From: an uncultured Oleispira sp.
Lineage (GTDB): Bacteria > Pseudomonadota > Gammaproteobacteria > Pseudomonadales > Oceanobacteraceae
NCBI GenBank assembly: GCA_913019965.1
Contig: CAJVZR010000042.1
Coordinates: 1-36,159 of the forward strand
Direction of reading: 5' to 3'
DNA length: 36,159 nucleotides
In this document: in pieces, positions 6,942 to 15,934 of the stretch
Layout of the letters: every line of letters begins with the position of its first letter
Numbering within the stretch: position 1 is the first letter of the stretch
Notes under the pieces: generated by a model
What the model saw: only the letters and a program-made list of their open reading frames with translations
What the model was told of the DNA's origin: nothing
Databases searched by the model: none
Translations under genes and position numbers: made by a program

Positions 6942-7730
6942 TTAAATATTTGGATACGAGCGCGCAATCGCGCAGGTAGCCTTGGTATTTTTATGTTTGT
7001 TTAAAACCAGCTCGGCTTGCTGGCCAGTTTCAATTTGCGCACTGTACAGAGCCGCTGATTCCGCCACACCGTATACCCCAACCGTGTTATAAATATAATC
7101 CGAACGGGTACTGAGCTGACTTTCAACGGTACTTAAATCACTTTTATTCCAGGTGATAAAAGGTTTATTCAAATTTTTCGCTAGCGCAATTAAATGCACT
7201 TCATCGGCTTTAATATCAATGCTACTGATACTCGAAATTTGATCTATAGTTAACCCTGCTTGCGCTAAGCACTGGTCTAATAGCTCTGATAAATACTCTA
7301 GCGGACAATCTCTTTCGCAACCCATACCGACGGCATACACAGGTTGTAAATAAGGATTGGCTGTGGTCATCACTAGCTGAGCATCAATCAACTCACTCAC
7401 TTGATATGCCCAGTCGTTCGCTCCGCCCTCATGGCCGGATAATAATGGAATAACAAACTTGCCTACTTCATCCAATATCAATACTGCGGGGTCGTTAAAC
7501 TTGTCTTGTAATACTGGAGCCAGAGTTCGTACTACTATGCCAGTAGCGCAGATAAAGATAATCCGCTCGCCACGCATAAAGGCTTGCTGCACTTTTTCTG
7601 CAAACGGCTTAGGCTTATACCAGATATCCGCACTGGGAATATTAGCGAGTAGTTTTTTCGCTAGCTGATGTCCCGCTTCGGTGAGGGCGATTATATGAAT
7701 CGGATTTGCTAGCTTATCGACAGTAGCCAT
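6942..7730 (-). CDS. cbiG: Cobalt-precorrin-5A hydrolase, compact form
   Basis: Opens the delta-lactone of cobalt-precorrin-5A and releases acetaldehyde, a step unique to the anaerobic route. The N-terminal domain (about 10-135) has ICATGIVVRTLAPVL and the conserved LSGHEGGANDWA. The C-terminal domain (about 145-255) begins with VGMGCERDCPLEYL. At 262 residues it is shorter than the 320-350 usual for CbiG, and the two domains follow each other almost directly, so the middle linker domain seems to be missing. The start ATG overlaps the cobI stop by one base (TAATG), implying translational coupling. Confidence 0.9.
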   Translation of the reverse strand: MATVDKLANPIHIIALTEAGHQLAKKLLANIPSADIWYKPKPFAEKVQQAFMRGERIIFICATGIVVRTLAPVLQDKFNDPAVLILDEVGKFVIPLLSGHEGGANDWAYQVSELIDAQLVMTTANPYLQPVYAVGMGCERDCPLEYLSELLDQCLAQAGLTIDQISSISSIDIKADEVHLIALAKNLNKPFITWNKSDLSTVESQLSTRSDYIYNTVGVYGVAESAALYSAQIETGQQAELVLNKHKNTKATCAIARSYPNI

Positions 7731-8443
7731 TATCCCTGACGCTCTTTTTTTAAAACGACGAATAACGAAAAATACGGCCCTTTATCATCACCGAGTAAAC
7801 TCACATCATCGATAATGACTTGCTTATCACGACCAATGTATTCTAAATAATTTGCTTCATCACTGCGGCCAGTATCTTTTAATGCCTGTAAGATTTTAGG
7901 ACGATAAGGCCCGGCTTTCATAATGATAATGCTATCGTGCTGCTGTAAAGTTTGGCGTATTTTCTCTTCGCTATGACGGCCGTTAATAATCGCTACCGAT
8001 TCTTTCAGCATGGATAACGGTAATTTTAAAGCCGAAGACGCTGCGTGCACCGAGGAGATACCGGGTACCACAGCACAAGTCATTTCATCCTGTAATCTAT
8101 CGAGTAAATAACTGAACGAGCCAAAAAATAATGGATCTCCTTCACATAAAAAGACGACTTTTTTTCCTTCAGCAATCACTGCACGGATTTTATCCGCTGC
8201 CAGATCATAAGCTTGATTTGCCGCTGTGCGATCGTTTTTCATCGGCATAGGCACAGGAATTTCTATTTGCCCTTTCTTGCTATCGGCTAGACTGTGCTGA
8301 GCAATATCTCGTGCCTGAGAGCTGCCTTGTTGATTGGCAAGGTAGCTGACTACATCGGCATTTTGCATTAGACGATGAGCTTTTAAAGTGATTAATTCTG
8401 GATCACCTGGGCCTACACCTAAGCCGATAAATTGTGCATTCAT
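7730..8443 (-). CDS. cbiL: Precorrin-2 / cobalt-factor II C20-methyltransferase
   Basis: A 237-residue tetrapyrrole methylase that adds the C20 methyl group. Signatures are IGLGVGPGDPELITLKAHRLM at the N-terminus, FLCEGDPLFFGSFSYLLDRL, VVPGISSVHAASSALKLPLS and the C-terminal YIGRDKQVI. These assign it to CobI/CbiL. The reading frame continues six codons upstream, but the ATG at 8443 is preferred: it overlaps the cbiET stop as ATGA and begins directly with the family N-terminus. The stop overlaps the cbiG start. The symbol cbiL is chosen over cobI because of the early-cobalt neighbours. Confidence 0.92.
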   Translation of the reverse strand: MNAQFIGLGVGPGDPELITLKAHRLMQNADVVSYLANQQGSSQARDIAQHSLADSKKGQIEIPVPMPMKNDRTAANQAYDLAADKIRAVIAEGKKVVFLCEGDPLFFGSFSYLLDRLQDEMTCAVVPGISSVHAASSALKLPLSMLKESVAIINGRHSEEKIRQTLQQHDSIIIMKAGPYRPKILQALKDTGRSDEANYLEYIGRDKQVIIDDVSLLGDDKGPYFSLFVVLKKERQG

Positions 8444-9744
8444 AATTCTTTGTTCTCGCAAGCAGGAGTTTTCTCAAAGCGAAATAAGGTTACCGCCAAG
8501 TTAGGGCGATAAACCAATTGTCCCGCGAGTTCTTCCCCTCGGCTAATAGCGATTTGTGAAGTTTCAATATTCGCATTACCCACAGTTAATAATTCATCGC
8601 GGAAGCTTAATAGCTGCTGTTTGCTATTTTCCATTACCGCACTCACCACCAGCACACCATTAATTGGCAGCTGCATCCAACAGAAAGCTAATAGTTCTGA
8701 CATCTCGCCATCACTACCGCCGATAAATACTTTATTCGCTTGAGGTAAAGAGTCTAATACTTGCGGTGCTCGACCTTGTATCGGCTTTAGGTTATCCACA
8801 ACCCCAAAGCGCTGAGTATTTTGCTGCAGACAATCAAAGCGTTGATCATTATGCTCTATGGCATAGACTTGCCCAGCTTTATTCCAGTAAGCCCACTCCA
8901 CTGCGATACCACCACAGCCTGCCCCAACATCCCACGCGACATCACCGCGACTCGGCTGTAATAAAGACAATACAGCCAAGCGAACTTCACGCTTGCTGAT
9001 TAAGCCTTTGCCTGCTGCTTTGCCGGTAATAAATAATTCATCATTAAAGCCGGGGAATTGCGGCATTATTTCACTGATGCCTGTTTCAATAATACTGACC
9101 TGCAATTCTGAAAAATCGATGATGGGTAAATCTCTTAATAGATCTTCAATAGAGAAACTTCGCACCTGTTCTTTGTCATAACCTAGATCTTCACACACAG
9201 TGATTTTGGCATCGTGATAGCCCATATCAAAACATTCTTGAGCTAAGCGCTTTGGCTGGCTGTGTTTATCGGTGAGAATCACTAGGGTTTGATTATGACG
9301 AATTAAACTTCTTAGGGTTTCAACTGGACGGCCATGTAAGCTGATCGCATCACAATCTTGCAAGGATATACCTAGCTTATGGCAAGCGGCTTGAATACTT
9401 GATACCCCAGGATAAAAGTAAAGCTCTTCAGTGGCATGCTTACCTAGCCAGCGACCGATACCAAAATACAGCGGGTCACCAGAAGCTAAAATGCAGACTT
9501 GTTTATTCGCTAAATCCGTTAATAACGTTTTTAATTCATTTAATTTTGGCAACGCTATAAATTTTTGCCCCTTGGCTGCTTGATTAGAGATTGGGCTAGC
9601 AATTGGATCAACCGCAATATTAAAAATCGTCTCCACCTGGCGTGGACTGCCAATAATAACTTCAGCTTGCTTGAGTGCGCCCATAGCATTGGCTGTTAAT
9701 ACAGCTTGCTGCGAGACCCCTAAACCGATTACATGAATAGTCAT
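8440..9744 (-). CDS. cbiET: Fused precorrin-6Y C5,15-methyltransferase (decarboxylating)
   Basis: A natural CbiE-CbiT fusion (CobL type) of 434 residues. The N-terminal CbiE domain (about 1-200; VIGLGVSQQAVLTANAM, LASGDPLYFGIGRWL, YPGVSSIQAACHKLGI) methylates C5. The C-terminal CbiT domain (about 215-430) has SAM-binding motif I (DVGAGCGGIAVEWAYW) and decarboxylates the C12 acetate while methylating C15. The open frame extends 24 codons further upstream, into the end of cbiC. The ATG at 9744 is preferred because it starts exactly with the conserved MTIHVIGLG and lies 4 bp after the cbiC stop. Its stop overlaps the next start (ATGA). Confidence 0.93.
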   Translation of the reverse strand: MTIHVIGLGVSQQAVLTANAMGALKQAEVIIGSPRQVETIFNIAVDPIASPISNQAAKGQKFIALPKLNELKTLLTDLANKQVCILASGDPLYFGIGRWLGKHATEELYFYPGVSSIQAACHKLGISLQDCDAISLHGRPVETLRSLIRHNQTLVILTDKHSQPKRLAQECFDMGYHDAKITVCEDLGYDKEQVRSFSIEDLLRDLPIIDFSELQVSIIETGISEIMPQFPGFNDELFITGKAAGKGLISKREVRLAVLSLLQPSRGDVAWDVGAGCGGIAVEWAYWNKAGQVYAIEHNDQRFDCLQQNTQRFGVVDNLKPIQGRAPQVLDSLPQANKVFIGGSDGEMSELLAFCWMQLPINGVLVVSAVMENSKQQLLSFRDELLTVGNANIETSQIAISRGEELAGQLVYRPNLAVTLFRFEKTPACENKEL

Positions 9745-9748
9745 TGTA

Positions 9749-10402
9749 TTAATAAATCTCGCCAATATTACAACGTAATAACGCATTGCACGTCGCCGAT
9801 GAAACCGCACTGCCACCCTGATTACCTAATAAGGTAATACATTCGATACCTAGACGCTGATGAACGTCCCATAGCGCTTGTTTTGATTCTGCTGCGCCGA
9901 TAAAACCCACTGGCATACCAATAATCAGCGCAGGTTTATTATTACTGTTTATGCCACCATCGCTTTCGATCATTTCTAATAAGCGAAAAAGCGCAGTCGG
10001 GGCATTACCAATCACTACAATACTGCCCGCTAGATCATCCCAAAATTTTAACGCCGCCATGGAACGAGTTTCTCCCGTAGCCTTTGCTAACTCCACGGTT
10101 CTTGGATCATTTAGAAAACACAGAGGAGGCTGCTGAATCATGCGCTTGGTAATGCCCTGCTTCACCATTTCCACATCGCATAAGATGGCATTGCCCGCCG
10201 CTAAAGCTGCTTGCCCTGCTGCACAGGCATTCGCACTGAACTTCACCTTATTAGCCACTTCTGGCATTCCCACACTATGCACGATACGCATCACAACCTG
10301 CTGCTGGCTTTGATCTAAGCCATCAAGGTCGGTTAGCTGGCGAATCATCTCGAAGCTGTTTTTCTCAATGGCTTTTGGATCTATGACGTAATCAAAGGGC
10401 AC
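9749..10402 (-). CDS. cbiC: Precorrin-8X / cobalt-precorrin-8 methylmutase
   Basis: Moves the C11 methyl to C12 and so forms (cobalt-)cobyrinic acid (hydrogenobyrinate-type product). The 217 residues match CbiC/CobH in length and motifs: the catalytic His lies in RIVHSVGMPE (about residue 46), followed by VKFSANACAAGQAALAAGNAILCDVEMVKQGI and the C-terminal IGMPVGFIGAAESKQAL. Translation starts at GTG, with a purine-rich AAAGAGAAA upstream. A 78-bp gap separates it from the preceding cbiJ, the widest spacing inside the operon, with no obvious promoter or hairpin. Confidence 0.92.
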   Translation of the reverse strand: MPFDYVIDPKAIEKNSFEMIRQLTDLDGLDQSQQQVVMRIVHSVGMPEVANKVKFSANACAAGQAALAAGNAILCDVEMVKQGITKRMIQQPPLCFLNDPRTVELAKATGETRSMAALKFWDDLAGSIVVIGNAPTALFRLLEMIESDGGINSNNKPALIIGMPVGFIGAAESKQALWDVHQRLGIECITLLGNQGGSAVSSATCNALLRCNIGEIY

Positions 10403-10480
10403 GGTGTTTCTCTTTTTATTAATTTAGGCTGTCTACTAATTTGAGCTATCTATTAAGCCAGCTTTATAAGCTATATCCGT

Positions 10481-11275
10481 TTATAAATCACTTGAGCATT
10501 TCTCACTTATAAACTCGAAACATTCATCAAGATTATTAAATAGTCTATTCATACTATTAGTTGATTCATTTGCAGGCTCTGGTCGCTGTAACATCAGCAC
10601 TCGAATACCTAATTTTCGCGCAGCCTCTAACTTGGCCTTGGTCGCTTCACCACCGCTATTTTTGCAAACAATTAAATCGATTTCATATTCTTTTAACAGC
10701 GCCATTTCGTTATTAAGATTAAACGGTCCAATGGCTTGCAGCCAATGCGCATATTGCGGAAGCTCTGTTTCTTTTGCGCTACGTACTATGTATCGGGCAG
10801 GACCAAAAACTTCATTTAACTCAGCAATTGCGTCGAGCTCTACTGCCAGCTTCCGATCTATCTGACCGTTGGTATAGAGTATGTTTTTACTGCCAGTATT
10901 AACCGCTAAGGCTAGTTCATTTAGCAGCTGTTCTTGGTCTTTGGCCAGTAACCAGTTGTCTTCTGTTTGTTGTTGCCATTCTGGCCGCTTAAACGAATAA
11001 TAGGGAATATTAACTTCGTCAGCCGAAAGCAAGGCTTGCTGACTCATTTTAGTAGCAAAAGGATGTGTTACATTTAGTAGGCAGTCTATTTTCTCTGTTA
11101 ATAGGTATTCACTTAACCCACCCGACTGACTAAAACCACCACTAATAATTTCACAGTTTAATTCTGGTAGCCTCACAATACCGGCAATACTATAAATTAT
11201 TTTTATATCAAGACTGATTAACTTTTTCGTTAAGGCTTTTGCTTCGCTGGTGCCACCTAAAATTAATACTTTCAT
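10481..11275 (-). CDS. cbiJ: Precorrin-6A / cobalt-precorrin-6A reductase
   Basis: Reduces the C18-C19 double bond of the macrocycle using NAD(P)H. The 264-residue protein begins with the Rossmann-like [19 protein letters not shown]. It contains the conserved [15 protein letters not shown] and [11 protein letters not shown] segments and the C-terminal [23 protein letters not shown] typical of CbiJ/CobK. Its ATG overlaps the cbiD stop by 4 nt (ATGA), so the two consecutive pathway enzymes CbiD and CbiJ are translationally coupled. Confidence 0.91.
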   Translation of the reverse strand: MKVLILGGTSEAKALTKKLISLDIKIIYSIAGIVRLPELNCEIISGGFSQSGGLSEYLLTEKIDCLLNVTHPFATKMSQQALLSADEVNIPYYSFKRPEWQQQTEDNWLLAKDQEQLLNELALAVNTGSKNILYTNGQIDRKLAVELDAIAELNEVFGPARYIVRSAKETELPQYAHWLQAIGPFNLNNEMALLKEYEIDLIVCKNSGGEATKAKLEAARKLGIRVLMLQRPEPANESTNSMNRLFNNLDECFEFISEKCSSDL

Positions 11276-12390
11276 TCGCGGGCTTTCCCTACCACTAGGC
11301 CTTGACGATTAATCGCCCACACTTCTAATTCAATATTATCAGGTACTATTTTTCTAGCACTTGCTAAAGCTTGCTGACAAATTTCCCTGGCCAAATCAAT
11401 ATTATTTAACTGGCACAGTTTTAAAACTTCAATGCTGGTATTGGCACTTTTCACTTGCTCCACTAGCTCAGTTGAGGCCCCCAATTCTTTTACCTGTTCA
11501 GCTAAAAAATCCAGATCAATACTGGAAGCTTTACTGTGCAAATCCAGATGTCCTTGGGCTAGTTTGGTCATCTTGCCAAAACCACCACAAATACTGAGTT
11601 TATCCAGTTGTATTCGCTGACGGTTATTTTTCAGGTGTTTAAATACCGCGCCGACAAAATCGCCCATTTCAATCAAGGCGATCTCTGGTAGCTGGTAATG
11701 ATCACGAATAACCGTTTCACTACTATTACCTGTCGATGCGGCGATGTGCCGATAGCCATTGGTAGTTGCTACATCAATACCTTGATGAATCGAAGCGATA
11801 TAGGCGGCACAGGAAAATGGCCGCACTATGCCAGTAGTGCCTAAGATGGATAAGCCACCGATAATACCCAATCTTGGGTTCATGGTTTTTAGTGCCAGCT
11901 CGCCACCGCGCTCCACCCCAACCGAGACTTCAAAACCGCCCAGATAAGCATATTGCTGAGCAATTTTCTCTAAGTGCTCAATCATCATTTTTCTTGGTAC
12001 TGGGTTGATCGCTGGCTCGCCTATCGCAAGAGCTAAACCATCACGGGTAACCGTACCCACACCTTTTGCCGCTTTAAATACAATGCCTGTCGTGGAAACC
12101 AGCTTCAACTCTACAAAAACTTCTGCACCGTGGGTCACATCCGGATCGTCACCCGCATCTTTTATGGTGCAGGTTCTAATGACAAAGTCAGTCTCCTGGT
12201 AACTTTTTATATTTAACTCAACTATTTTGCCTTTAGGCAAAGTCACGCTAACCACTGAGCTTTGCGTGTTTCCAAGCTGCGCATGGGCTGCCGCTATGCA
12301 ACAAGCCGTAGCGCAGCAGCCTGTCGTTAGACCAGAGCGTAATGGTTTGGGCTCTTCTGCCTTTGTCTTATCAGCGCTCTCGGGCCACAC
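11272..12390 (-). CDS. cbiD: Cobalt-precorrin-5B C1-methyltransferase
   Basis: Methylates C1 in the anaerobic pathway; it has no relation to CobF of the aerobic route, so it marks the early-cobalt branch. The 372 residues show the family N-terminus [18 protein letters not shown] (about 18-35), the central [13 protein letters not shown], and [20 protein letters not shown]. The start is a GTG 3 bp after the transporter stop; about 18 residues precede the conserved region and no better start is visible. The Cys-dense N-terminus (CCATACC) is slightly richer than the usual one or two Cys. Confidence 0.92.
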   Translation of the reverse strand: MWPESADKTKAEEPKPLRSGLTTGCCATACCIAAAHAQLGNTQSSVVSVTLPKGKIVELNIKSYQETDFVIRTCTIKDAGDDPDVTHGAEVFVELKLVSTTGIVFKAAKGVGTVTRDGLALAIGEPAINPVPRKMMIEHLEKIAQQYAYLGGFEVSVGVERGGELALKTMNPRLGIIGGLSILGTTGIVRPFSCAAYIASIHQGIDVATTNGYRHIAASTGNSSETVIRDHYQLPEIALIEMGDFVGAVFKHLKNNRQRIQLDKLSICGGFGKMTKLAQGHLDLHSKASSIDLDFLAEQVKELGASTELVEQVKSANTSIEVLKLCQLNNIDLAREICQQALASARKIVPDNIELEVWAINRQGLVVGKARE

Positions 12391-12393
12391 GAA

Positions 12394-13107
12394 TTAAACC
12401 GCCTGAGCTAACCAGTAAAAACCAATTCCAACCGCGGCAGAGGCAATCACTTTACGGCTCCAGTTAAAAATACGTACTGACTTTTGCTGTAACTTTTTCT
12501 GCACTAAACCAAAGCTCAGGCCAAAGGTCACCATAGAAAACAAAACACCGGCGCTAAATAATACTAAATAACCCGTAGCTTCTAATAAGTTAGTTTGGAT
12601 CATTGCAGGGATTAAAGCCAAAGCTGGAGCACTACCCGCTAGACCGTGCAGAATGCCTACCATTACAGGGGTGTGCGCTTCCTTTACTTGCTCGGTATTT
12701 TCTAATTTTTTATCATGTCCATCGACATGTAAATGCGTATGCTCGATAGAGCCATGACTGTGTTCGTGAGTATGTTTATTTAATACAATTTTTTCTTTAT
12801 GAAACTGCCAGAAACAGGCTAGACCCAATGCAATCAATAAAACTCCAACACTGGATTCTGCTATTTTTTGAATTGTTTCTGGTAATGCTATACCTAAGCC
12901 AAAAAACAATAAACCTAATAAAATTAATACACTACCATGGCCCAATGCCCAGTTAGCACTGAACTTCAATGTCCGTTTTAAGCTCGGTTTACGGTTGCTT
13001 AATGCCGATACTGCCATAACATGGTCTGCATCTAATGCGTGTAATAAACCTAACCCTAGACCGGTTACTAATAGCGAAAACATTTCGATCGTCATATTTG
13101 ATATCAC
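12394..13107 (-). CDS. Nickel/cobalt transporter, NicO/UreH-like membrane protein
   Basis: A 237-residue inner-membrane protein with about six hydrophobic segments. The first transmembrane helix carries HALDADHV (23-30), the H-x4-DH signature of Ni/Co permeases. A His-rich loop (about 113-133: HTHEHSHGSIEHTHLHVDGHD) lies between helices, followed by ILHGLAGSAPALALIP, the second conserved His motif of the NicO/UreH-like group. Its place inside the cobalamin operon, between cbiA and cbiD with gaps of 7 and 3 bp, argues for cobalt as the physiological metal, feeding CbiX. Specificity for cobalt over nickel is inference. Confidence 0.85.
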   Translation of the reverse strand: MISNMTIEMFSLLVTGLGLGLLHALDADHVMAVSALSNRKPSLKRTLKFSANWALGHGSVLILLGLLFFGLGIALPETIQKIAESSVGVLLIALGLACFWQFHKEKIVLNKHTHEHSHGSIEHTHLHVDGHDKKLENTEQVKEAHTPVMVGILHGLAGSAPALALIPAMIQTNLLEATGYLVLFSAGVLFSMVTFGLSFGLVQKKLQQKSVRIFNWSRKVIASAAVGIGFYWLAQAV

Positions 13108-13114
13108 CTTTAAA

Positions 13115-14485
13115 TTATGAAGTTACTGCATCAGTTCGTTCTTGATCTATGAGCTCTTGTGCTAGCTCTGGATCAAATAAACAACTAATGGCTTTTGGAT
13201 TTGATGGAAAAAATAAATGCAGATAACTGGCATTTAAATTGTTATGCCGGTAAATCGCTTCACCCGGTGCAGGGTGACGCTGACGACGACCATGAGAAAG
13301 TGCTTCCGGCATATTAAAACTGCGCGACCTATGATGCGCATGAGCACGGACTTCGCCTTCGGGGAATACAGCGGTCTGCATTCCTTGGCAGCCACGCTTA
13401 CCTTTCATTGCCCCTTGGCCGGCAAGTATATTTGCCATTACATGAATTTTATCATTGAGATCTGTGAGGTTTTCTAAGCAATATAAAAAACCTCCACATT
13501 CCGCCAGGATTGGTTTGTTTTCTTCGGCAAATTTTTTCATGCTGCTAAGCATGCTAGTATTTTCGGCTAATTTTTGTCCGTGTAATTCTGGATAGCCACC
13601 GGGTAACCAGAGTGCATCCGCCGTTGGAATTTCATTATCATGCAGTGGGGAGAAAAATTTAACCTCAGCCCCTAACTCTGCCAGTATTAATAAATTCGCT
13701 TGGTAAATAAAACTAAAGGCTTCATCTTTTGCGACCGCTATTATTTTATTTTTTAATAGCGGTTTTTCAATCGGTAATTGCGCCGGTTTAAATTCAACGT
13801 TCGCAAAATTCGATAAAATATTTTCTAAGCCCGCATCCACCAACCAGTCCGCACCCGCTTCAAATCGTAATTCTAATTCATCATGCACTTCGCTGGCTTG
13901 TACTAAGCCTAAGTGACGCTCGGGTAAAGCTACAGCTTCAGATCGTGGCAGAGTTGCTAATAAAGGTAAGTTTTCCGGTAATGCATCTTCAATTAATTGG
14001 CGGTGGCGTTCAGTACTGCAGCTATTAGCAATCAGTCCGGCAACGGTTACGTCATCACGGTAATTAGCTAATCCCATCGCGATTGCCGCCGCGGTTTGTG
14101 CCATACCTTTTACATCCATCACAATCGCCATAGGAATGTTAAAGGTCGCCGCTAAATCCGCACTAGAAGGGTCACCATCGAACATGCCCATCGCGCCTTC
14201 AACGATAATTAAATCTGCTTCTTTTGCCGCTTGGTAAAATTGATAGCGGCAGTAATTTTCACCTGCCATCCACAAGTCGAGCTGTTCAACGTGTTCCCCT
14301 GAGGCTTGAGCTAATATTTGCGGATCGAGAAAATCAGGGCCTGTTTTAAATACCCGCACAACCTTGCCTTGGCGCTTTAGCATTCTTGCTAGCGCGGCAG
14401 TGACTGTAGTTTTACCTTGACCCGACGCAGGGGCAGTTAAAAACAATGCGGGGCAATAAACGGATTCCTGATTCATGCTCGTCAT
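13115..14485 (-). CDS. cbiA: Cobyrinic acid a,c-diamide synthase
   Basis: An ATP- and glutamine-dependent amidotransferase that amidates the a and c side chains. The 456 residues divide into an N-terminal dethiobiotin-synthetase-like domain with P-loop APASGQGKTT (about 18-27) and KTGPDFLDP, and a C-terminal class I glutaminase domain with nucleophile Cys in LAECGGFLYCLENL and the late HAHHRSRSF segment. The match is to the CobB/CbiA family; cbiA is chosen for consistency with the early-cobalt context. Its start overlaps the cobO stop by one base (TAATG). Confidence 0.92.
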   Translation of the reverse strand: MTSMNQESVYCPALFLTAPASGQGKTTVTAALARMLKRQGKVVRVFKTGPDFLDPQILAQASGEHVEQLDLWMAGENYCRYQFYQAAKEADLIIVEGAMGMFDGDPSSADLAATFNIPMAIVMDVKGMAQTAAAIAMGLANYRDDVTVAGLIANSCSTERHRQLIEDALPENLPLLATLPRSEAVALPERHLGLVQASEVHDELELRFEAGADWLVDAGLENILSNFANVEFKPAQLPIEKPLLKNKIIAVAKDEAFSFIYQANLLILAELGAEVKFFSPLHDNEIPTADALWLPGGYPELHGQKLAENTSMLSSMKKFAEENKPILAECGGFLYCLENLTDLNDKIHVMANILAGQGAMKGKRGCQGMQTAVFPEGEVRAHAHHRSRSFNMPEALSHGRRQRHPAPGEAIYRHNNLNASYLHLFFPSNPKAISCLFDPELAQELIDQERTDAVTS

Positions 14486-15084
14486 TAAAACTCAATTCCT
14501 TCTTGTGCTTTCACCCCTTGGCGAAACGCATGTTTATCATCTTGAACCGTTGATATCGTATCGGCTACTTCTTGTAGTGGTATGGCCATAGTACGGCCGG
14601 TTATCATTACATTCTGCATTTTCGGTCTAGACTTCAAAGCTTGAACCACTGGCTCGACCTCTAAATATTCATATTTGAACATGTAGCTCATTTCATCGAA
14701 CAATAAAAAGTCATAGCGATCATCTTGCAAAAGTTTTTCGGCCAAAGCCCAAGCTTTCTGTGCGGCAGCAATATCTTGTGACTTGTCTTGGGTTTCCCAA
14801 GTAAATCCATGCCCCATGACATGCCAGTCGACTAACGGATGATCTTTAAAAAACTTTTGCTCACCTGTTTCATTGCGACCTTTAATAAATTGGATCACCG
14901 CACACTTTTTGCCATACCCCAATGAGCGAGCCATAGTACCCAACGCTGAACTGCTTTTACCTTTACCATTGCCTTTAAGTAAAATAACAATGCCTCTTTC
15001 TTCTTGGGCCTGGGCAATTCGCTCATCAACCAAAGCTTTCTTTTTAGCCATGCGTTGTTGATATTTCTCTTCGCTATCACTCAT
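14485..15084 (-). CDS. cobO: Cob(I)yrinic acid a,c-diamide adenosyltransferase (CobA/BtuR type)
   Basis: Attaches the 5'-deoxyadenosyl group from ATP to Co(I) corrinoids. The 199-residue protein has a short basic N-terminal helix and the unusual P-loop GNGKGKSS (about 38-45), followed by GTMARSLGYGKKCAVIQFIKG and FLLFDEMSYMFKYEYL, characteristic of the CobO/CobA/BtuR family rather than PduO or EutT. It is the first gene of the cobalamin operon, starting 57 bp after the ssb terminator hairpin. The operon promoter should lie in that gap, but I see no clear -35/-10 pair and only a weak ribosome site. Confidence 0.93.
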   Translation of the reverse strand: MSDSEEKYQQRMAKKKALVDERIAQAQEERGIVILLKGNGKGKSSSALGTMARSLGYGKKCAVIQFIKGRNETGEQKFFKDHPLVDWHVMGHGFTWETQDKSQDIAAAQKAWALAEKLLQDDRYDFLLFDEMSYMFKYEYLEVEPVVQALKSRPKMQNVMITGRTMAIPLQEVADTISTVQDDKHAFRQGVKAQEGIEF

Positions 15085-15140
15085 AGGTCTGCTCTATTCA
15101 ATTTAACTTATTACAATTAAGAGGGGGCTTAAACCAAAAA

Positions 15141-15170
15141 ACCCCATATATTAACAGAAATATATGGGGT
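15141..15170 (-). terminator. Rho-independent terminator after ssb
   Basis: On the minus strand an 11-bp perfect stem (ACCCCATATAT with ATATATGGGGT) and 8-nt loop are followed by TTTTTGGTTT. It lies 57 bp after the ssb stop codon and separates the MFS-ssb transcript from the cobalamin operon. No cobalamin riboswitch fits in the remaining bases before cobO. Confidence 0.85.
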
Positions 15171-15226
15171 TAGTATTAACATGACTATCTATTAGTCTCG
15201 CAAGTCGCTACTCGCTTCTTTCAGCC

Positions 15227-15931
15227 CTAGAATGGGATATCGTCATCAAAGCTATCAAAGTTATTCGCTGGCTGAGGCGCTGCTTGCGGCTGTTGAGCTG
15301 GCTGACCTTGTGGTGCGAATCCACCTTGCTGCGGTTGCTGGGCTGGCTGCTGCGGTGCAAAACCACCTTGTTGTGACTGCTGAGCTGGCTGCTGTGGAGC
15401 AAAACCACCTTGCTGAGGTTGTTGAGCTGGACGCTGCGCTGGCTGCTGTGGAGCGTAACCACCTTGCTGAGGCTGCTGACCTTGTGGCTGACCACCTTGA
15501 GAGAAACCACCTTGTGGCTGACCCATTGCAGCAGAAGGAGATTGAGCCATAGGTGCTGTATTCGCAAAACCTTGGCCTGCGCTCATACCAGCGTCTTGGC
15601 GACCGTCTAGCATCATCATATCGTTAACAACAATTTCAGTTGAGTAACGCTTGATACCGTCTTTTTCATATTCGTTAGTACGTAGCTTGCCTTCGAAATA
15701 AGCCTTTGAGCCTTTCTTCAAGTACTGACCAATAATTTCAGCCAACTTGCCGAATGCTGTCATACGGTGCCACTCAGTTTTCTCAACTTTTTGGCCCGAA
15801 TTTTTATCATTGTAGCTTTCATCTGTTGCTACGCTAACCGTGACGACCGCACTACCGCTCGGTAGATATTTCATTTCCGGATCACGCCCAAGCGTACCGA
15901 TGATTTGTACTTTGTTTACACTGCGGCCCAT
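15227..15931 (-). CDS. ssb: Single-stranded DNA-binding protein
   Basis: Binds single-stranded DNA in replication, repair and recombination, and recruits partners through its tail. The 234 residues comprise an N-terminal OB fold (about 1-112; [52 protein letters not shown]), a long Gln/Gly/Pro-rich disordered linker (about 130-222) and the acidic tip DDDIPF. It is longer than the 178-residue E. coli protein because the linker contains tandem copies of a 14-residue unit like [14 protein letters not shown]. It lies 3 bp after the MFS gene on the same strand, so they are co-transcribed, and near uvrA as in Pseudomonas. Confidence 0.96.
   Translation of the reverse strand: MGRSVNKVQIIGTLGRDPEMKYLPSGSAVVTVSVATDESYNDKNSGQKVEKTEWHRMTAFGKLAEIIGQYLKKGSKAYFEGKLRTNEYEKDGIKRYSTEIVVNDMMMLDGRQDAGMSAGQGFANTAPMAQSPSAAMGQPQGGFSQGGQPQGQQPQQGGYAPQQPAQRPAQQPQQGGFAPQQPAQQSQQGGFAPQQPAQQPQQGGFAPQGQPAQQPQAAPQPANNFDSFDDDIPF
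15283..15513 (-). repeat. 42-bp tandem repeats in the ssb linker
   Basis: The linker-coding part of ssb repeats with a 42-bp period. The shared decamer (A)ACCACCTTG recurs at 15319 (one base different), 15361, 15403 and 15457; the last step is 54 bp because of a 12-bp insertion. More degenerate copies follow to about 15513. The reading frame is kept, encoding 14-residue Gln/Gly/Pro units. Such tracts are prone to length change by slippage. Confidence 0.8.
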
Positions 15932-15934
15932 TTT

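Noticed and set aside
15085..15226. Cobalamin riboswitch before the cobalamin operon
   Set aside because: The gap is mostly the ssb terminator; no B12-box-like sequence is visible and the space is too small for the aptamer.
15208..15567. Alternative frames over the ssb repeat region on both strands
   Set aside because: They arise from the 42-bp repeats being free of stops in several frames; their composition is low-complexity and the ssb frame explains the sequence.
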